This document shows, piece by piece, positions 25,894 through 33,767 of a stretch of DNA of 64,000 nucleotides (positions within the stretch are counted from its first letter, which is position 1; each line of letters opens with the position of its first letter). Source of the stretch: Marinomonas sargassi (GTDB taxonomy: Bacteria; Pseudomonadota; Gammaproteobacteria; Pseudomonadales; Marinomonadaceae); assembly GCF_025716875.1 (NCBI RefSeq), contig NZ_JAOVZB010000001.1, positions 682,001 to 746,000 of the forward strand. Reading direction: 5' to 3'. Under the pieces are notes generated by a model. The model did no database searches, was not told the origin of the DNA, and was given only the letters and a program-made list of their open reading frames with translations. The translations under genes and the position numbers were made by a program.

Positions 25894-27264
25894 TTAAATA
25901 ACCAATGTCTTGGTATAACTCATTTCACGAATGGCATATTTAATGCCTTCACGACCAACACCACTCTCCTTTACGCCGCCAAACGGAAAGTGTTCTGTGC
26001 GAAAGCCGGGGCCGTCGTTAGTCGCTAATGTACCAACGTCGAGTTCTTCAAAAAGGTGTCGAATGACAGAAAGGTTGTTACTAAAGATGCCCGCTTGTAA
26101 GCCATATGCCGTGTTATTAATGATAGGGATAATGTCTTCCACATCATCAAACTTATACAAAGGCATTACCGGGCCAAAGGTTTCCTCGATCATGACTTCA
26201 CTATCAGCGCGTACGTTTTCTAAAATCGTAGGGTAAACAAAAGCACCTTCATATTTATGCCCCAATGCGACGGTAGCGCCATCAGCAATTGCGGCTTCAA
26301 CACGTTGGCGAATTTCATTAGCAGCCGCCTGATGGATAACAGGTCCCACAAAGGTGTCGTCTTTCATTGGATCACCAACAATCAAAGACGCGCTTTTTTC
26401 AACCAAAATGTCTCTAAACTTGTCATATACAGAGGCTTCTATAAACAAACGTTTTGCCGCAGTACAACGCTGACCCGCTGTTGCAAAACGATGATTAATT
26501 GCGGCTTTCGCAGCGGCTTCTAGATCAGCATCATCCATGATGATAAGAGGGTCATTTCCTCCCAACTCTAGCAATAGTTTTTTATAGCCTGCCGCAGCAG
26601 CAATAGCATTTGCCGCAGCTGTACCACCAGTAAAGTTGATAGCATTAATATCAGGGTGGGCATTCAAGCGATCCAAATCAGATAAAGGAGGCATGCAAAA
26701 CTGAAGCACTTCTTCTGGAATACCAGCTTCATAGCACAATTCCACCAGAAATAAGGAAGACGCTGTATTTTGCGGGCCAGGTTTAAACAACACAGTGTTA
26801 CCAGCAGCATACGCTGGGCCAATTTTATGAATGGCAATATTGATCGGAAAATTAAACGGCGTGATACAGAAAATCGTCCCTAGTGGTCGCCAGCAAACTA
26901 CCCCTATCTTCCCCCCTGCAGAGGCATAGGCATCAGAATCCAAGGATTCACCACTGATTTGACGGGCTTCTTCTGCGCTAGCAATGGTCGCATTGACAGC
27001 ACGAACCATTTCAACACGTGAATCAGAAATGGTTTTGCCTGTTTCTAGGGTAATCAGGTTGGCCATTTTTTCTGCATTATCTTTTAACAAAGATGCCAGC
27101 TTGGTTAACACGTTAGCACGTTCAAACGCTGCTGTTTTACGCTGAACTTTCTGACCTTGTTTTAATAGAGCTAGCTTAGACTCAACCTGAGACCAAGTTG
27201 AGTATTCGTACTCACCTAAAAGGTTGCCATTATAAGGATTCACTAAAGAATAACTCTGACTCAT
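25894..27264 (-). CDS. safD: Aldehyde dehydrogenase, probable sulfoacetaldehyde dehydrogenase SafD
   Basis: 456-residue NAD(P)-dependent aldehyde dehydrogenase. Catalytic residues are all visible: N138 in TPFNFP, E233 in LLELGGNDP and C267 in GQRCTAAK, with EETFGPVMPL near the C-terminus. Placed between tpa and a TauE/SafE exporter, it matches the gene order described in Neptuniibacter caesariensis. There SafD oxidises sulfoacetaldehyde to sulfoacetate during taurine-nitrogen assimilation. It lacks the cysteine-acyl-CoA context of the desulfonating Xsc route, and no xsc gene is present. AGGAG lies upstream of the ATG. The alternative is a succinate-semialdehyde dehydrogenase. Confidence 0.8.
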   Translation of the reverse strand: MSQSYSLVNPYNGNLLGEYEYSTWSQVESKLALLKQGQKVQRKTAAFERANVLTKLASLLKDNAEKMANLITLETGKTISDSRVEMVRAVNATIASAEEARQISGESLDSDAYASAGGKIGVVCWRPLGTIFCITPFNFPINIAIHKIGPAYAAGNTVLFKPGPQNTASSLFLVELCYEAGIPEEVLQFCMPPLSDLDRLNAHPDINAINFTGGTAAANAIAAAAGYKKLLLELGGNDPLIIMDDADLEAAAKAAINHRFATAGQRCTAAKRLFIEASVYDKFRDILVEKSASLIVGDPMKDDTFVGPVIHQAAANEIRQRVEAAIADGATVALGHKYEGAFVYPTILENVRADSEVMIEETFGPVMPLYKFDDVEDIIPIINNTAYGLQAGIFSNNLSVIRHLFEELDVGTLATNDGPGFRTEHFPFGGVKESGVGREGIKYAIREMSYTKTLVI

Positions 27265-27268
27265 AACA

Positions 27269-28021
27269 TCACACTCCTAATTGAATTAACTGATAAACAA
27301 TACGGCCGGCGGCAATAAACAAAGCCAGCTTCATAAGCAGAAAAAAGACACTAGTACTGACATAACGTAACGCCATCACACCCAATTTAGCGCCTATTAC
27401 CGCCGCAAGACTAAGCACAATGATCAAAAACGCATTGTCAAAAAAAGAGAATCCTAAAAATAGAAAAGCAGGAATTTTGGTTAAATGAGTGAACAGCTGC
27501 ATGATAGATTTATTACAAACGATCTCTTCTTTAGTCATGTCATCACGCATAAAAAAGACCGCTAATAACGGATCAATTGCCCCAACTATTATGCCCATGC
27601 AGCCAGTGGCAATGCCCACCCAAAAATAGTTTTTATCTCGGACTTTAATCTGGGGGAGGCGCTTCGGTTTAAATAAGGTATAAAAAATCAATAATACTAA
27701 GATGAGTAGGGGGAAGAATTGCCCTACATATTGCACGATAAAGAAGGTCGTTAAGGCCGCACCAAGCGTGCTCCCCACTAAGAATGGTAGACACATGCTC
27801 CAACGCACATGATTACGTAAAAACCAACTGCGCGCAGCATTATTAAAGACTTGAACCACGCCATGAATAGCGATTAAAGGCTTTATTGGCATAAAGACAC
27901 TCATGGCAGAAAACATCAGCACACCACCAGCCATACCAGTAATTGACGTAATAGCAGAGGAGAATGCGATGGCCAGCGTCAACAAAAGGATACTTTCATT
28001 TGATAAATACACCACATCCAT
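27269..28021 (-). CDS. safE: TauE/SafE family exporter, probable sulfoacetate exporter SafE
   Basis: About 250-residue inner-membrane protein with about 8 hydrophobic segments and the TauE/SafE family features SSAITSITGMAGGVLMFSAM and CMGIIVGAIDPLLAVF. The frame runs back to an ATG at 28090. I prefer the ATG at 28021 because a GAGGAAAG site precedes it and the first membrane helix then starts near the N-terminus; a candidate TauR site also overlaps the 28090 codon. It stops 5 nt before safD. In the characterised pathway SafE excretes sulfoacetate, the carbon-sulfur waste of taurine once its nitrogen is taken. A second TauE/SafE gene lies at 31345-32163. Confidence 0.75.
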   Translation of the reverse strand: MDVVYLSNESILLLTLAIAFSSAITSITGMAGGVLMFSAMSVFMPIKPLIAIHGVVQVFNNAARSWFLRNHVRWSMCLPFLVGSTLGAALTTFFIVQYVGQFFPLLILVLLIFYTLFKPKRLPQIKVRDKNYFWVGIATGCMGIIVGAIDPLLAVFFMRDDMTKEEIVCNKSIMQLFTHLTKIPAFLFLGFSFFDNAFLIIVLSLAAVIGAKLGVMALRYVSTSVFFLLMKLALFIAAGRIVYQLIQLGV

Positions 28022-28088
28022 TATTTGCGCTTTCCTCATATCTATTTGTCGTAAGTTTTGACAGTGTAGAAACTCGAAAAGCGCCTTC

Positions 28089-28109
28089 ATAGGTCCAGTT
28101 TAGGATTAG
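28089..28109 (-). promoter_or_regulatory. Candidate TauR operator upstream of safE
   Basis: On the minus strand two 10-nt units in direct orientation, CTAATCCTAA and CTGGACCTAT, are spaced one helical turn apart (11 nt). The second matches CTGGACYTAA at 9 of 10 positions, the TauR repeat as I recall it from Rhodobacter. It lies upstream of the first gene of the safE-safD-tpa group. Confidence 0.4.
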
Positions 28110-28229
28110 TGCAAGGCCACTCTATTTTCCTATCTAATGGCGGGGCTATTTATTGATAATATTTTTAGCAAAGGAAGGATCTAAACCATGCTGTATATAT
28201 GACGCTAAGGGCTTAAGGAAGGGAGCGGC

Positions 28230-28259
28230 CACATTCACCCTGTAGACAAAGTGAATGTG
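28230..28259. repeat. Short inverted repeat in the safE upstream gap
   Basis: CACATTCAC and GTGAATGTG, perfect 9-bp arms, 12-nt spacer. No T-run on either side. It could be an operator or a weak terminator after the cupin gene, which ends at 28317. Confidence 0.35.
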
Positions 28260-28316
28260 ACAGTAGTGAATACGTGCTTATTAAAAACCAATAGAAGAAC
28301 TAAGGTCTCACTGCAG

Positions 28317-28682
28317 TTAAAATGACATACCTTCTGGCACTGTCACAAAAATGGAATGGCGAACTTCGTTGAATAAAGCTTTGCTGCAATGCCCCTCGCC
28401 TTCTGTGTCTTCAAGCAAAATGACATCACCGCCAGCAAATTGACGTGTTTCACCAGAGGACACTTTGAATTCACATCGCCCTTTTAGAATAAACAACAGC
28501 TGGCGTTGTGGAGCTGGATGCCATTTGAAGTCGTAGTCACTTGGGGTTTCACGAAAAATAATGTCGCCTGCTGGAAAGCGTTCGGATAGCAATCCAATTG
28601 GGCCACCGTCTTTTAAAGCAATTTCCAACTCACCGAAAAAGCTTTTGCCGGATTCATCATTAAAAATTCGGGTAATTTTCAT
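28317..28682 (-). CDS. Cupin domain protein of the ureide cluster
   Basis: 121-residue single cupin. Visible features: KWHPAPQRQLLFILKGRCEF (motif 1) and GGDVILLEDTEGEGH (motif 2, ending in the metal-type His). It starts 17 nt after the M20 amidohydrolase stop with a GGAG site upstream, so it appears to be the last gene of the amidase-HpxW-exporter-aminotransferase-amidohydrolase operon. It is much shorter than the two-domain ureidoglycine aminohydrolase, so that activity is not assumed. The final residues (FVTVPEGMSF) are echoed by a gene remnant at 5541-5590. Confidence 0.82.
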   Translation of the reverse strand: MKITRIFNDESGKSFFGELEIALKDGGPIGLLSERFPAGDIIFRETPSDYDFKWHPAPQRQLLFILKGRCEFKVSSGETRQFAGGDVILLEDTEGEGHCSKALFNEVRHSIFVTVPEGMSF

Positions 28683-28699
28683 CTTTACTCCAAAGTAGG

Positions 28700-29938
28700 T
28701 TATGCATTCAGTTCGGTTGGCAAGCTTTGAATGGCATGATTGAGCACTTCCAGCGTGACTCTAACATCTTCCACTTTGATTGCTTCGGCTGGGTGGTGGC
28801 TAATGCCTTTGTCACAGCGTACGAACAACATTGCAACAGGGCAAATATCGGCAATGGCCATGGCATCATGCCCTGCCCCTGAAGGTAGAACACGGGGTTT
28901 AAAGCCTGTTTTTTCAATGGCAGAAGATAAGATGTTTTGTAACTGGGGATCACAGTGTACAGCAGGTGCCGCATGGGTTTGCTTATTGCTTAATTGCACA
29001 CCTCGACGTTTTGCTATGTCGTCCATTTTTGCCAAAATTTGTGCTAAACCTTCGTCTCGTTGCTCATCAAATTCACTACGGATATCTAATGAAAATTGAG
29101 TTTCACCCGAAATCACATTCACGCCATTAGGTCGGTTATTAATCTGTCCCACGGTTGCCACTATGTCATTCTGTTGGGCAACAGTTTCTATTGCTAAGAT
29201 CATTTCACTGGCTGCACAGAGTGCATCTTGGCGCAATGGCATAGGGACAGTTCCAGCATGCCCAGCCATTCCCTGAACGGTAATATCAAAGCGTTTTGCG
29301 CCTGCTATCGCACTGACAACACCGACAGGTAGGTTCTCTTCTTCAAGAACCGGCCCTTGCTCAATATGCAGCTCCAAATAACCCAGTAAATCTTCTGTGG
29401 AAATCTTCGCATTAGGCACTTTATCAAAGTCCAAGCCAAATTTTTCTAGCGCATCTCTGAGACTTATTTCATCTTCGTCTTGAACATCCGCCCATTCTTT
29501 TGGCCACTGCCCAGTTAAGGCTCGGCTTCCTAACAAAGTAGAACGAAAACGTGTTCCTTCTTCGTCACCAAAGCCTACTAATTCGATATGAAATGGCAGT
29601 TCAACTTTTTGCTCATTTAGTGACTGAATTAAGCTAATTGGTGTCAATACCCCCAACATACCGTCATATTGGCCGCCGTTCGGTACAGTATCGAGGTGGC
29701 TGCCTAGTAAATAACGCGGAGCATTGGGTGTTTTACTTTCCAAGCGCCCCCAGAGGTTTCCAGCTTCATCTTGCCATGTTTTCATCCCTGCTTGCGTCAT
29801 CCAGCCGCCAACCAGCTGGTTGGCTTGCTTATGCTCGGCAGTAAGGTAGCGACGATCTAAATTCTCGTCAGATTGGCTGATTCGACCCAGCTCATCACAA
29901 CGGGACATAACTTGTTTGGCAAGTGCTGAATAATCCAT
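28700..29938 (-). CDS. Zn-dependent M20 amidohydrolase, allantoate amidohydrolase-like (HpxK/AllC type)
   Basis: 412-residue member of the M20 peptidase-like amidohydrolases (allantoate amidohydrolase, N-carbamoyl-amino acid hydrolase, ureidoglycolate hydrolase). Metal-site motifs are visible: GSHLDTVPNGGQYDGMLG, GDEEGTRFRS and LELHIEQGPVLEE, with GAGHDAM near the C-terminus. The frame opens far upstream inside the neighbouring gene; the ATG at 29938 leaves one base between this gene and the aminotransferase stop and begins MDYSALAKQ. Paired with a PucG/HpxJ-like aminotransferase, it most likely turns allantoate into ureidoglycine. No allantoinase is present in the window, so the cluster may be fed from elsewhere in the genome or by uptake. 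Confidence 0.85.
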   Translation of the reverse strand: MDYSALAKQVMSRCDELGRISQSDENLDRRYLTAEHKQANQLVGGWMTQAGMKTWQDEAGNLWGRLESKTPNAPRYLLGSHLDTVPNGGQYDGMLGVLTPISLIQSLNEQKVELPFHIELVGFGDEEGTRFRSTLLGSRALTGQWPKEWADVQDEDEISLRDALEKFGLDFDKVPNAKISTEDLLGYLELHIEQGPVLEEENLPVGVVSAIAGAKRFDITVQGMAGHAGTVPMPLRQDALCAASEMILAIETVAQQNDIVATVGQINNRPNGVNVISGETQFSLDIRSEFDEQRDEGLAQILAKMDDIAKRRGVQLSNKQTHAAPAVHCDPQLQNILSSAIEKTGFKPRVLPSGAGHDAMAIADICPVAMLFVRCDKGISHHPAEAIKVEDVRVTLEVLNHAIQSLPTELNA

Positions 29939-29939
29939 A

Positions 29940-31157
29940 TTATTTCGATCCATAGGCATCAAGCGCCGCATCGACTGCCGCACCAGTTGGCAAAGCAAAA
30001 CCTGCACGACGCAATGTTGTTTCAAGGGATTGTAGTGTGTGCAGTACCGCATCCTGACGGGCGTTATAACCCATAGTACCAATGCGCCACACCTTGCCTT
30101 TTAACGGGCCAAAGCTGGTGCCAATTTCGATGTTAAACGTATTCAATAAGATGTGACGGATTGCTTCACCATCCACATTGTCAGGAATATTTACCCCAAC
30201 CACATTGCTCATTTTATGTTTCAAATTCCCAAACGGCTGCAAGCCCATGGCTTGAATACCAGACAACATGGCATCACCTGCTTGCTTATGACGAGCAATC
30301 ACCTGATCTTGACCTTCACGCAATAATTCAATCGCACACTGGCGGGAACCGAACAACATGGTGGCTGCTTCCGTGTGGTGGTTAAGACGCTCTTCGCCCC
30401 AGTAATCCATGATCATAGAAAGATCAAAGTAATTAGAACGAATACGCTCGCCACCAGCATCTTCATGGTGTGCGTCACGAATGCCCGCTTCCACATGATG
30501 ACGTTTTCGAACGACTTCAACAAAGCGTTCACTCATGGAGATGGGCGCACTACCTGAAGGGCCGCCTAAACACTTCTGTAAACCAACAGAAACCGCATCC
30601 ACTTTCCACTTGTCCGTTTCAAATGGGTTTCCACCAATGGATGCCGTCGCATCCGTGTAAAAAAGTACGTCATGGGCACGACAAATTTCACCTAGCTCTT
30701 CAAGGGGCTGCAACATAGTGGTTGATGTATCGCCCTGCACAATCGCCAGTAATTTAGGCTGTACCTTTTTAATGGCATCTTCAATTTGTTGAGGGTCAAA
30801 TACTTCACCCCAAGGCGCCTCAATAGTGTGAACCTGAGCTCCCGCACGCTCTGCAATTTCAGCAAGAAGGTGCCCAAAGCGACCAAAAATTGGCACCAGT
30901 ACTTTGTCTCCCGGCTCAACACTGGATACTAAAGCCGCTTCAATGCCTGCTCGGGAAGTACCATCAATCAAAAAAGTCTGCTGGTTTTGCGTTTTAAACA
31001 CTTGGCGATACAAATCCATGACTTCATTCATGTAGCTTGTCATGGTCGGATCGTACTGACCCACCAATTGAGTCGACATAGCCGACAAAACTTGTGGATA
31101 GCAATTAATTGGTCCCGGCCCCATTAGCAATCTAGGAGGTAAAGAAAGTGGTTGCAT
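29940..31157 (-). CDS. Class V aminotransferase, (S)-ureidoglycine-glyoxylate aminotransferase-like (PucG/HpxJ type)
   Basis: 405-residue PLP enzyme of the alanine/serine-glyoxylate aminotransferase family. The start PPRLLMGPGPINCYPQVLSA and the tract GQYDPTMTSYMNEVMDLYRQ fit the PucG/HpxJ branch. The PLP lysine is K195 in VGLQKCLGGPSG, and the C-terminus has VWRIGTMGYNAR. In Klebsiella and Bacillus the equivalent enzymes convert ureidoglycine plus glyoxylate to oxalurate plus glycine. Its place between an allantoate-amidohydrolase-like gene and an HpxW-like gene supports that role; plain alanine-glyoxylate aminotransferase is the alternative. AGAGG precedes the ATG. Confidence 0.83.
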   Translation of the reverse strand: MQPLSLPPRLLMGPGPINCYPQVLSAMSTQLVGQYDPTMTSYMNEVMDLYRQVFKTQNQQTFLIDGTSRAGIEAALVSSVEPGDKVLVPIFGRFGHLLAEIAERAGAQVHTIEAPWGEVFDPQQIEDAIKKVQPKLLAIVQGDTSTTMLQPLEELGEICRAHDVLFYTDATASIGGNPFETDKWKVDAVSVGLQKCLGGPSGSAPISMSERFVEVVRKRHHVEAGIRDAHHEDAGGERIRSNYFDLSMIMDYWGEERLNHHTEAATMLFGSRQCAIELLREGQDQVIARHKQAGDAMLSGIQAMGLQPFGNLKHKMSNVVGVNIPDNVDGEAIRHILLNTFNIEIGTSFGPLKGKVWRIGTMGYNARQDAVLHTLQSLETTLRRAGFALPTGAAVDAALDAYGSK

Positions 31158-31214
31158 AGATAACCTCTAATAAACGGAATACTTTAGAAACTAAAAAATC
31201 TAATTTAAATAACA

Positions 31215-31337
31215 ATATGGCGTTACGAGCGCAGTAAAGACGAGGCAAAAATAGACGAAAACGCGGAGTTTATTTAGTTATAAATGAGCATTTTGAGTCT
31301 ATTTTTAACAATGAATTTACAAGCGCAGTAGCCATAT
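31215..31337. repeat. Nested inverted-repeat intergenic element
   Basis: 123-nt element in the gap before the aminotransferase gene. Outer arms ATATGGC (31215-31221) and GCCATAT (31331-31337), inner arms AAAAATAGAC (31247-31256) and GTCTATTTTT (31297-31306), and a direct repeat AGCGCAGTA (31228-31236 and 31322-31330). The arrangement suggests a dispersed palindromic repeat or a structured RNA rather than a simple promoter. I recall similar intergenic sequences in other marine gammaproteobacteria but cannot verify it. Confidence 0.45.
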
Positions 31338-31344
31338 AAAGGTC

Positions 31345-32163
31345 TTAAGCCAATACTTGGTACAACATACGCAGACCAGTAAATATCAGCACGACAGCAA
31401 ATACTTTTTTCAATTTTGCGGCATCCAAACGATTCGCTAAACCTGCGCCCACTGGAGCAAACAAAACGGTCAAGGGTACGATAAAAGCAAAGCCGATTAG
31501 GTTTACTAAACCCACTGTGCCAAAAGGAGCGTCAACTGGTCGTTCGCCCATTACCAACATGGTCAATGCACCCGGTAAGGAGATAATTAAACCCACTGCG
31601 GCTGCGGTGCCTACTGCACGGTGAGCAGGATAATTACAAAATGTCAGTGTTGGGACAGTTAATGTACCGCCACCAATGCCTATCATGCTGCTGAAAAAAC
31701 CAATACCCGTAGCAATAGCACCTTGTCCTGCTTTACCCGGTAAAGATTGAAAGAAGGCATCCTTGCGGCCTAGCAACATGTTAAGCGCAGATAAGGTCGC
31801 GATAATGCCGAACAACAGAGTAAGTAATGAACCTTCCACCATGGTTACCGTGACACTACCCACCAGCACACCAGCGAAGATAAATACGCCCCAGTGCTTC
31901 AATAGGGCAAAGTCCACATTGCCCTTAGCATGGTGAGAACGAATCGAGCTGATAGAAGTTGGGATAATGGTCGCCAAGGACGTCGCTGTGGCCACCAACA
32001 TTGCCGAATCTGCAGCAACGCCAAGCCCTTGATAAATAAAGAAAAGCACTGGCACGATGACAATACCGCCACCAACACCTAACAAACCAGCCAAAACACC
32101 AGCAACAACACCGGTACCCATCATGGCCAATAACATGGAATAGTTTTCCATTATAAACGACAT
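31345..32163 (-). CDS. TauE/SafE family membrane exporter (second copy)
   Basis: 272-residue inner-membrane protein with about 8 hydrophobic segments. Family repeats are clear: GVLAGLLGVGGGIVIVPVLF in the first half and IGIGGGTLTVPTLTFCNY in the second. The frame opens at a TTG (32181), but the ATG at 32163 has GGAG 6 nt upstream. TauE/SafE proteins export small organic or sulfur anions. This one sits between an HpxW-like oxamate amidohydrolase and a ureidoglycine aminotransferase-like gene, so an organic anion from ureide breakdown (oxalate or oxamate, for example) is a reasonable cargo. That is inference; sulfite or sulfonates are the classical cargoes. Confidence 0.85.
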   Translation of the reverse strand: MSFIMENYSMLLAMMGTGVVAGVLAGLLGVGGGIVIVPVLFFIYQGLGVAADSAMLVATATSLATIIPTSISSIRSHHAKGNVDFALLKHWGVFIFAGVLVGSVTVTMVEGSLLTLLFGIIATLSALNMLLGRKDAFFQSLPGKAGQGAIATGIGFFSSMIGIGGGTLTVPTLTFCNYPAHRAVGTAAAVGLIISLPGALTMLVMGERPVDAPFGTVGLVNLIGFAFIVPLTVLFAPVGAGLANRLDAAKLKKVFAVVLIFTGLRMLYQVLA

Positions 32164-32195
32164 TTCATTCTCCAGATTCAATCTATCTTTTTGTC

Positions 32196-33767
32196 TCAGT
32201 TAATCTTTTTTGACAGTGCTAAACCATCACTTCGTGGGTCAGTTGCCGCCAATGTTGCGCCATTTTCCAGACGAATCACTGCACCGGCATGTCCCATTAA
32301 TTCATTACAAGCAGGAACCACAACTAGGTCGTGCCCTTTCGCTAATAAATCTTTTTGTATTTGTTCGGCCAAATCAGCCTCTATTTTTAAGTTGTGGCTT
32401 TCATCGCCCCATGTGCGGCCCAACAACCAACGACCTTCACTAATGGCTTTATCTAAAGGCATACCATGGTAAACATAACGACTAAACAAGGCGCCTTGAG
32501 TTTGTGGTTGCCCTTCGCCCCCCATGGTGCCATAGACCATACGACGGCCATCCTTTAGCTCAGCAAATGCAGGGTTCAATGTGTGAAATGGCTTCATATT
32601 CGGTGCTAGCGCTTGCAGTGATGCTTCATCTAATGAAAAGGATGAGCCGCGGTTATTCCACACAATGCCAGTAGAAGAACTCACCACGCCGCACCCAAAC
32701 TCCCAATACAAGCTCTGAATGTAGCTCACCATTCGGCCTTCGCTATCACATGCCCCCATCCAAATGGTGTCACCCAGCTTGGCAACGTGAGGCCAAGGTT
32801 GGGTTTGCTCCAAAGAAATCGCTTGGCACATCTTCGATAGCTGCTCATCTTCCAATAAAGTGGATAAATCTAAACTCAAACGAGATTCATCAGCCACATG
32901 CTGATTACGGGCAATAAAGGCTTGTTTAGTACATTCAATTAACAGGTGAGCCATATCTGCCGTACTGCTGCCGAGGTGTTGTACACGGTCGTATAAGGCC
33001 AAGATAAGCAGAGAGGCAATGCCTTGAGTCGGAGCAGGTAGGTTATAAAGTGTTCCTTTGCTAGTAGTAACTTCTAGCGGTGAGGCCGCTTTTGCTTGAT
33101 AGTTATGGAAGTCTTGCAGGCGAATCGGCGAACCTGCGGCTTCTAAGTCTGCCGCGAGTTGTTTTGCAATTCCACCGTGATAAAAATCCCCTAGCCCTTT
33201 TTCAGCCAATGTACTTAGTGTTTCAGCCAAAGCAGGTAAGGTTAAATTATCACCTTCTTGATATATCTCGCCTTCTTTTAAGAAACAAGGGAAGCCTTGA
33301 ACATCTTTTAAATCGTCAAATACTTTTTTACTGGCCGCCACATAGCTTTCGGTAACGGGTGAACCAAGCTTAGCCGCTTCTATAGCGGAGGCTAATAACT
33401 CAGTTAAAGGCATATTGGCTTGCCATTGCTCGCTTTGCTCTAAGGCCGCTTGCCAGCCTGCTACAGCACCAGCCATGGTGATAGCCGCTTTTCCGTCTCG
33501 TGCAGGAATAGCCCCATAGCCTTGATAAAAATTCAATGTTGCTTGTGCAGCAGATGTACCAGAAGCATCAATCGCAATGGGCTTTTTACCCGGTTCGCTG
33601 ATGAGCCAAAAACCGTCGCCTCCAAGGCCATTCATATGGGGGTAAACCACCGCAATCGTCGCTGCAGCCGCCACCATAGCCTCGATCGCCGTGCCGCCTT
33701 TTTTTAGTATTTCTAGACCGGCTTCGGTCGCTTTAAAATGTGGAGCAGTAAAGGCTATTTCGCTCAT
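32196..33767 (-). CDS. hpxW: Gamma-glutamyltransferase-family Ntn hydrolase, oxamate amidohydrolase-like (HpxW)
   Basis: 523-residue proenzyme of the gamma-glutamyltransferase family. The nucleophile would be Thr334 in LGDTIWMGACD, where self-cleavage produces the two subunits. The tract MVSYIQSLYWEFGCGVVSSS then TGIVWNNRG is as I recall for Klebsiella HpxW rather than for glutathione-hydrolysing GGT, and no signal peptide is seen, so it is cytoplasmic. HpxW releases ammonia from oxamate, giving oxalate, at the end of the oxalurate branch of purine breakdown. It overlaps the amidase stop by four bases (ATGA), showing coupling. No oxamate carbamoyltransferase is visible in the window. Confidence 0.8.
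   Translation of the reverse strand: MSEIAFTAPHFKATEAGLEILKKGGTAIEAMVAAAATIAVVYPHMNGLGGDGFWLISEPGKKPIAIDASGTSAAQATLNFYQGYGAIPARDGKAAITMAGAVAGWQAALEQSEQWQANMPLTELLASAIEAAKLGSPVTESYVAASKKVFDDLKDVQGFPCFLKEGEIYQEGDNLTLPALAETLSTLAEKGLGDFYHGGIAKQLAADLEAAGSPIRLQDFHNYQAKAASPLEVTTSKGTLYNLPAPTQGIASLLILALYDRVQHLGSSTADMAHLLIECTKQAFIARNQHVADESRLSLDLSTLLEDEQLSKMCQAISLEQTQPWPHVAKLGDTIWMGACDSEGRMVSYIQSLYWEFGCGVVSSSTGIVWNNRGSSFSLDEASLQALAPNMKPFHTLNPAFAELKDGRRMVYGTMGGEGQPQTQGALFSRYVYHGMPLDKAISEGRWLLGRTWGDESHNLKIEADLAEQIQKDLLAKGHDLVVVPACNELMGHAGAVIRLENGATLAATDPRSDGLALSKKIN

Noticed and set aside
32191..32472. + strand frame antisense to the HpxW-like gene
   Set aside because: It is antisense to a conserved catalytic region and has no ribosome site.
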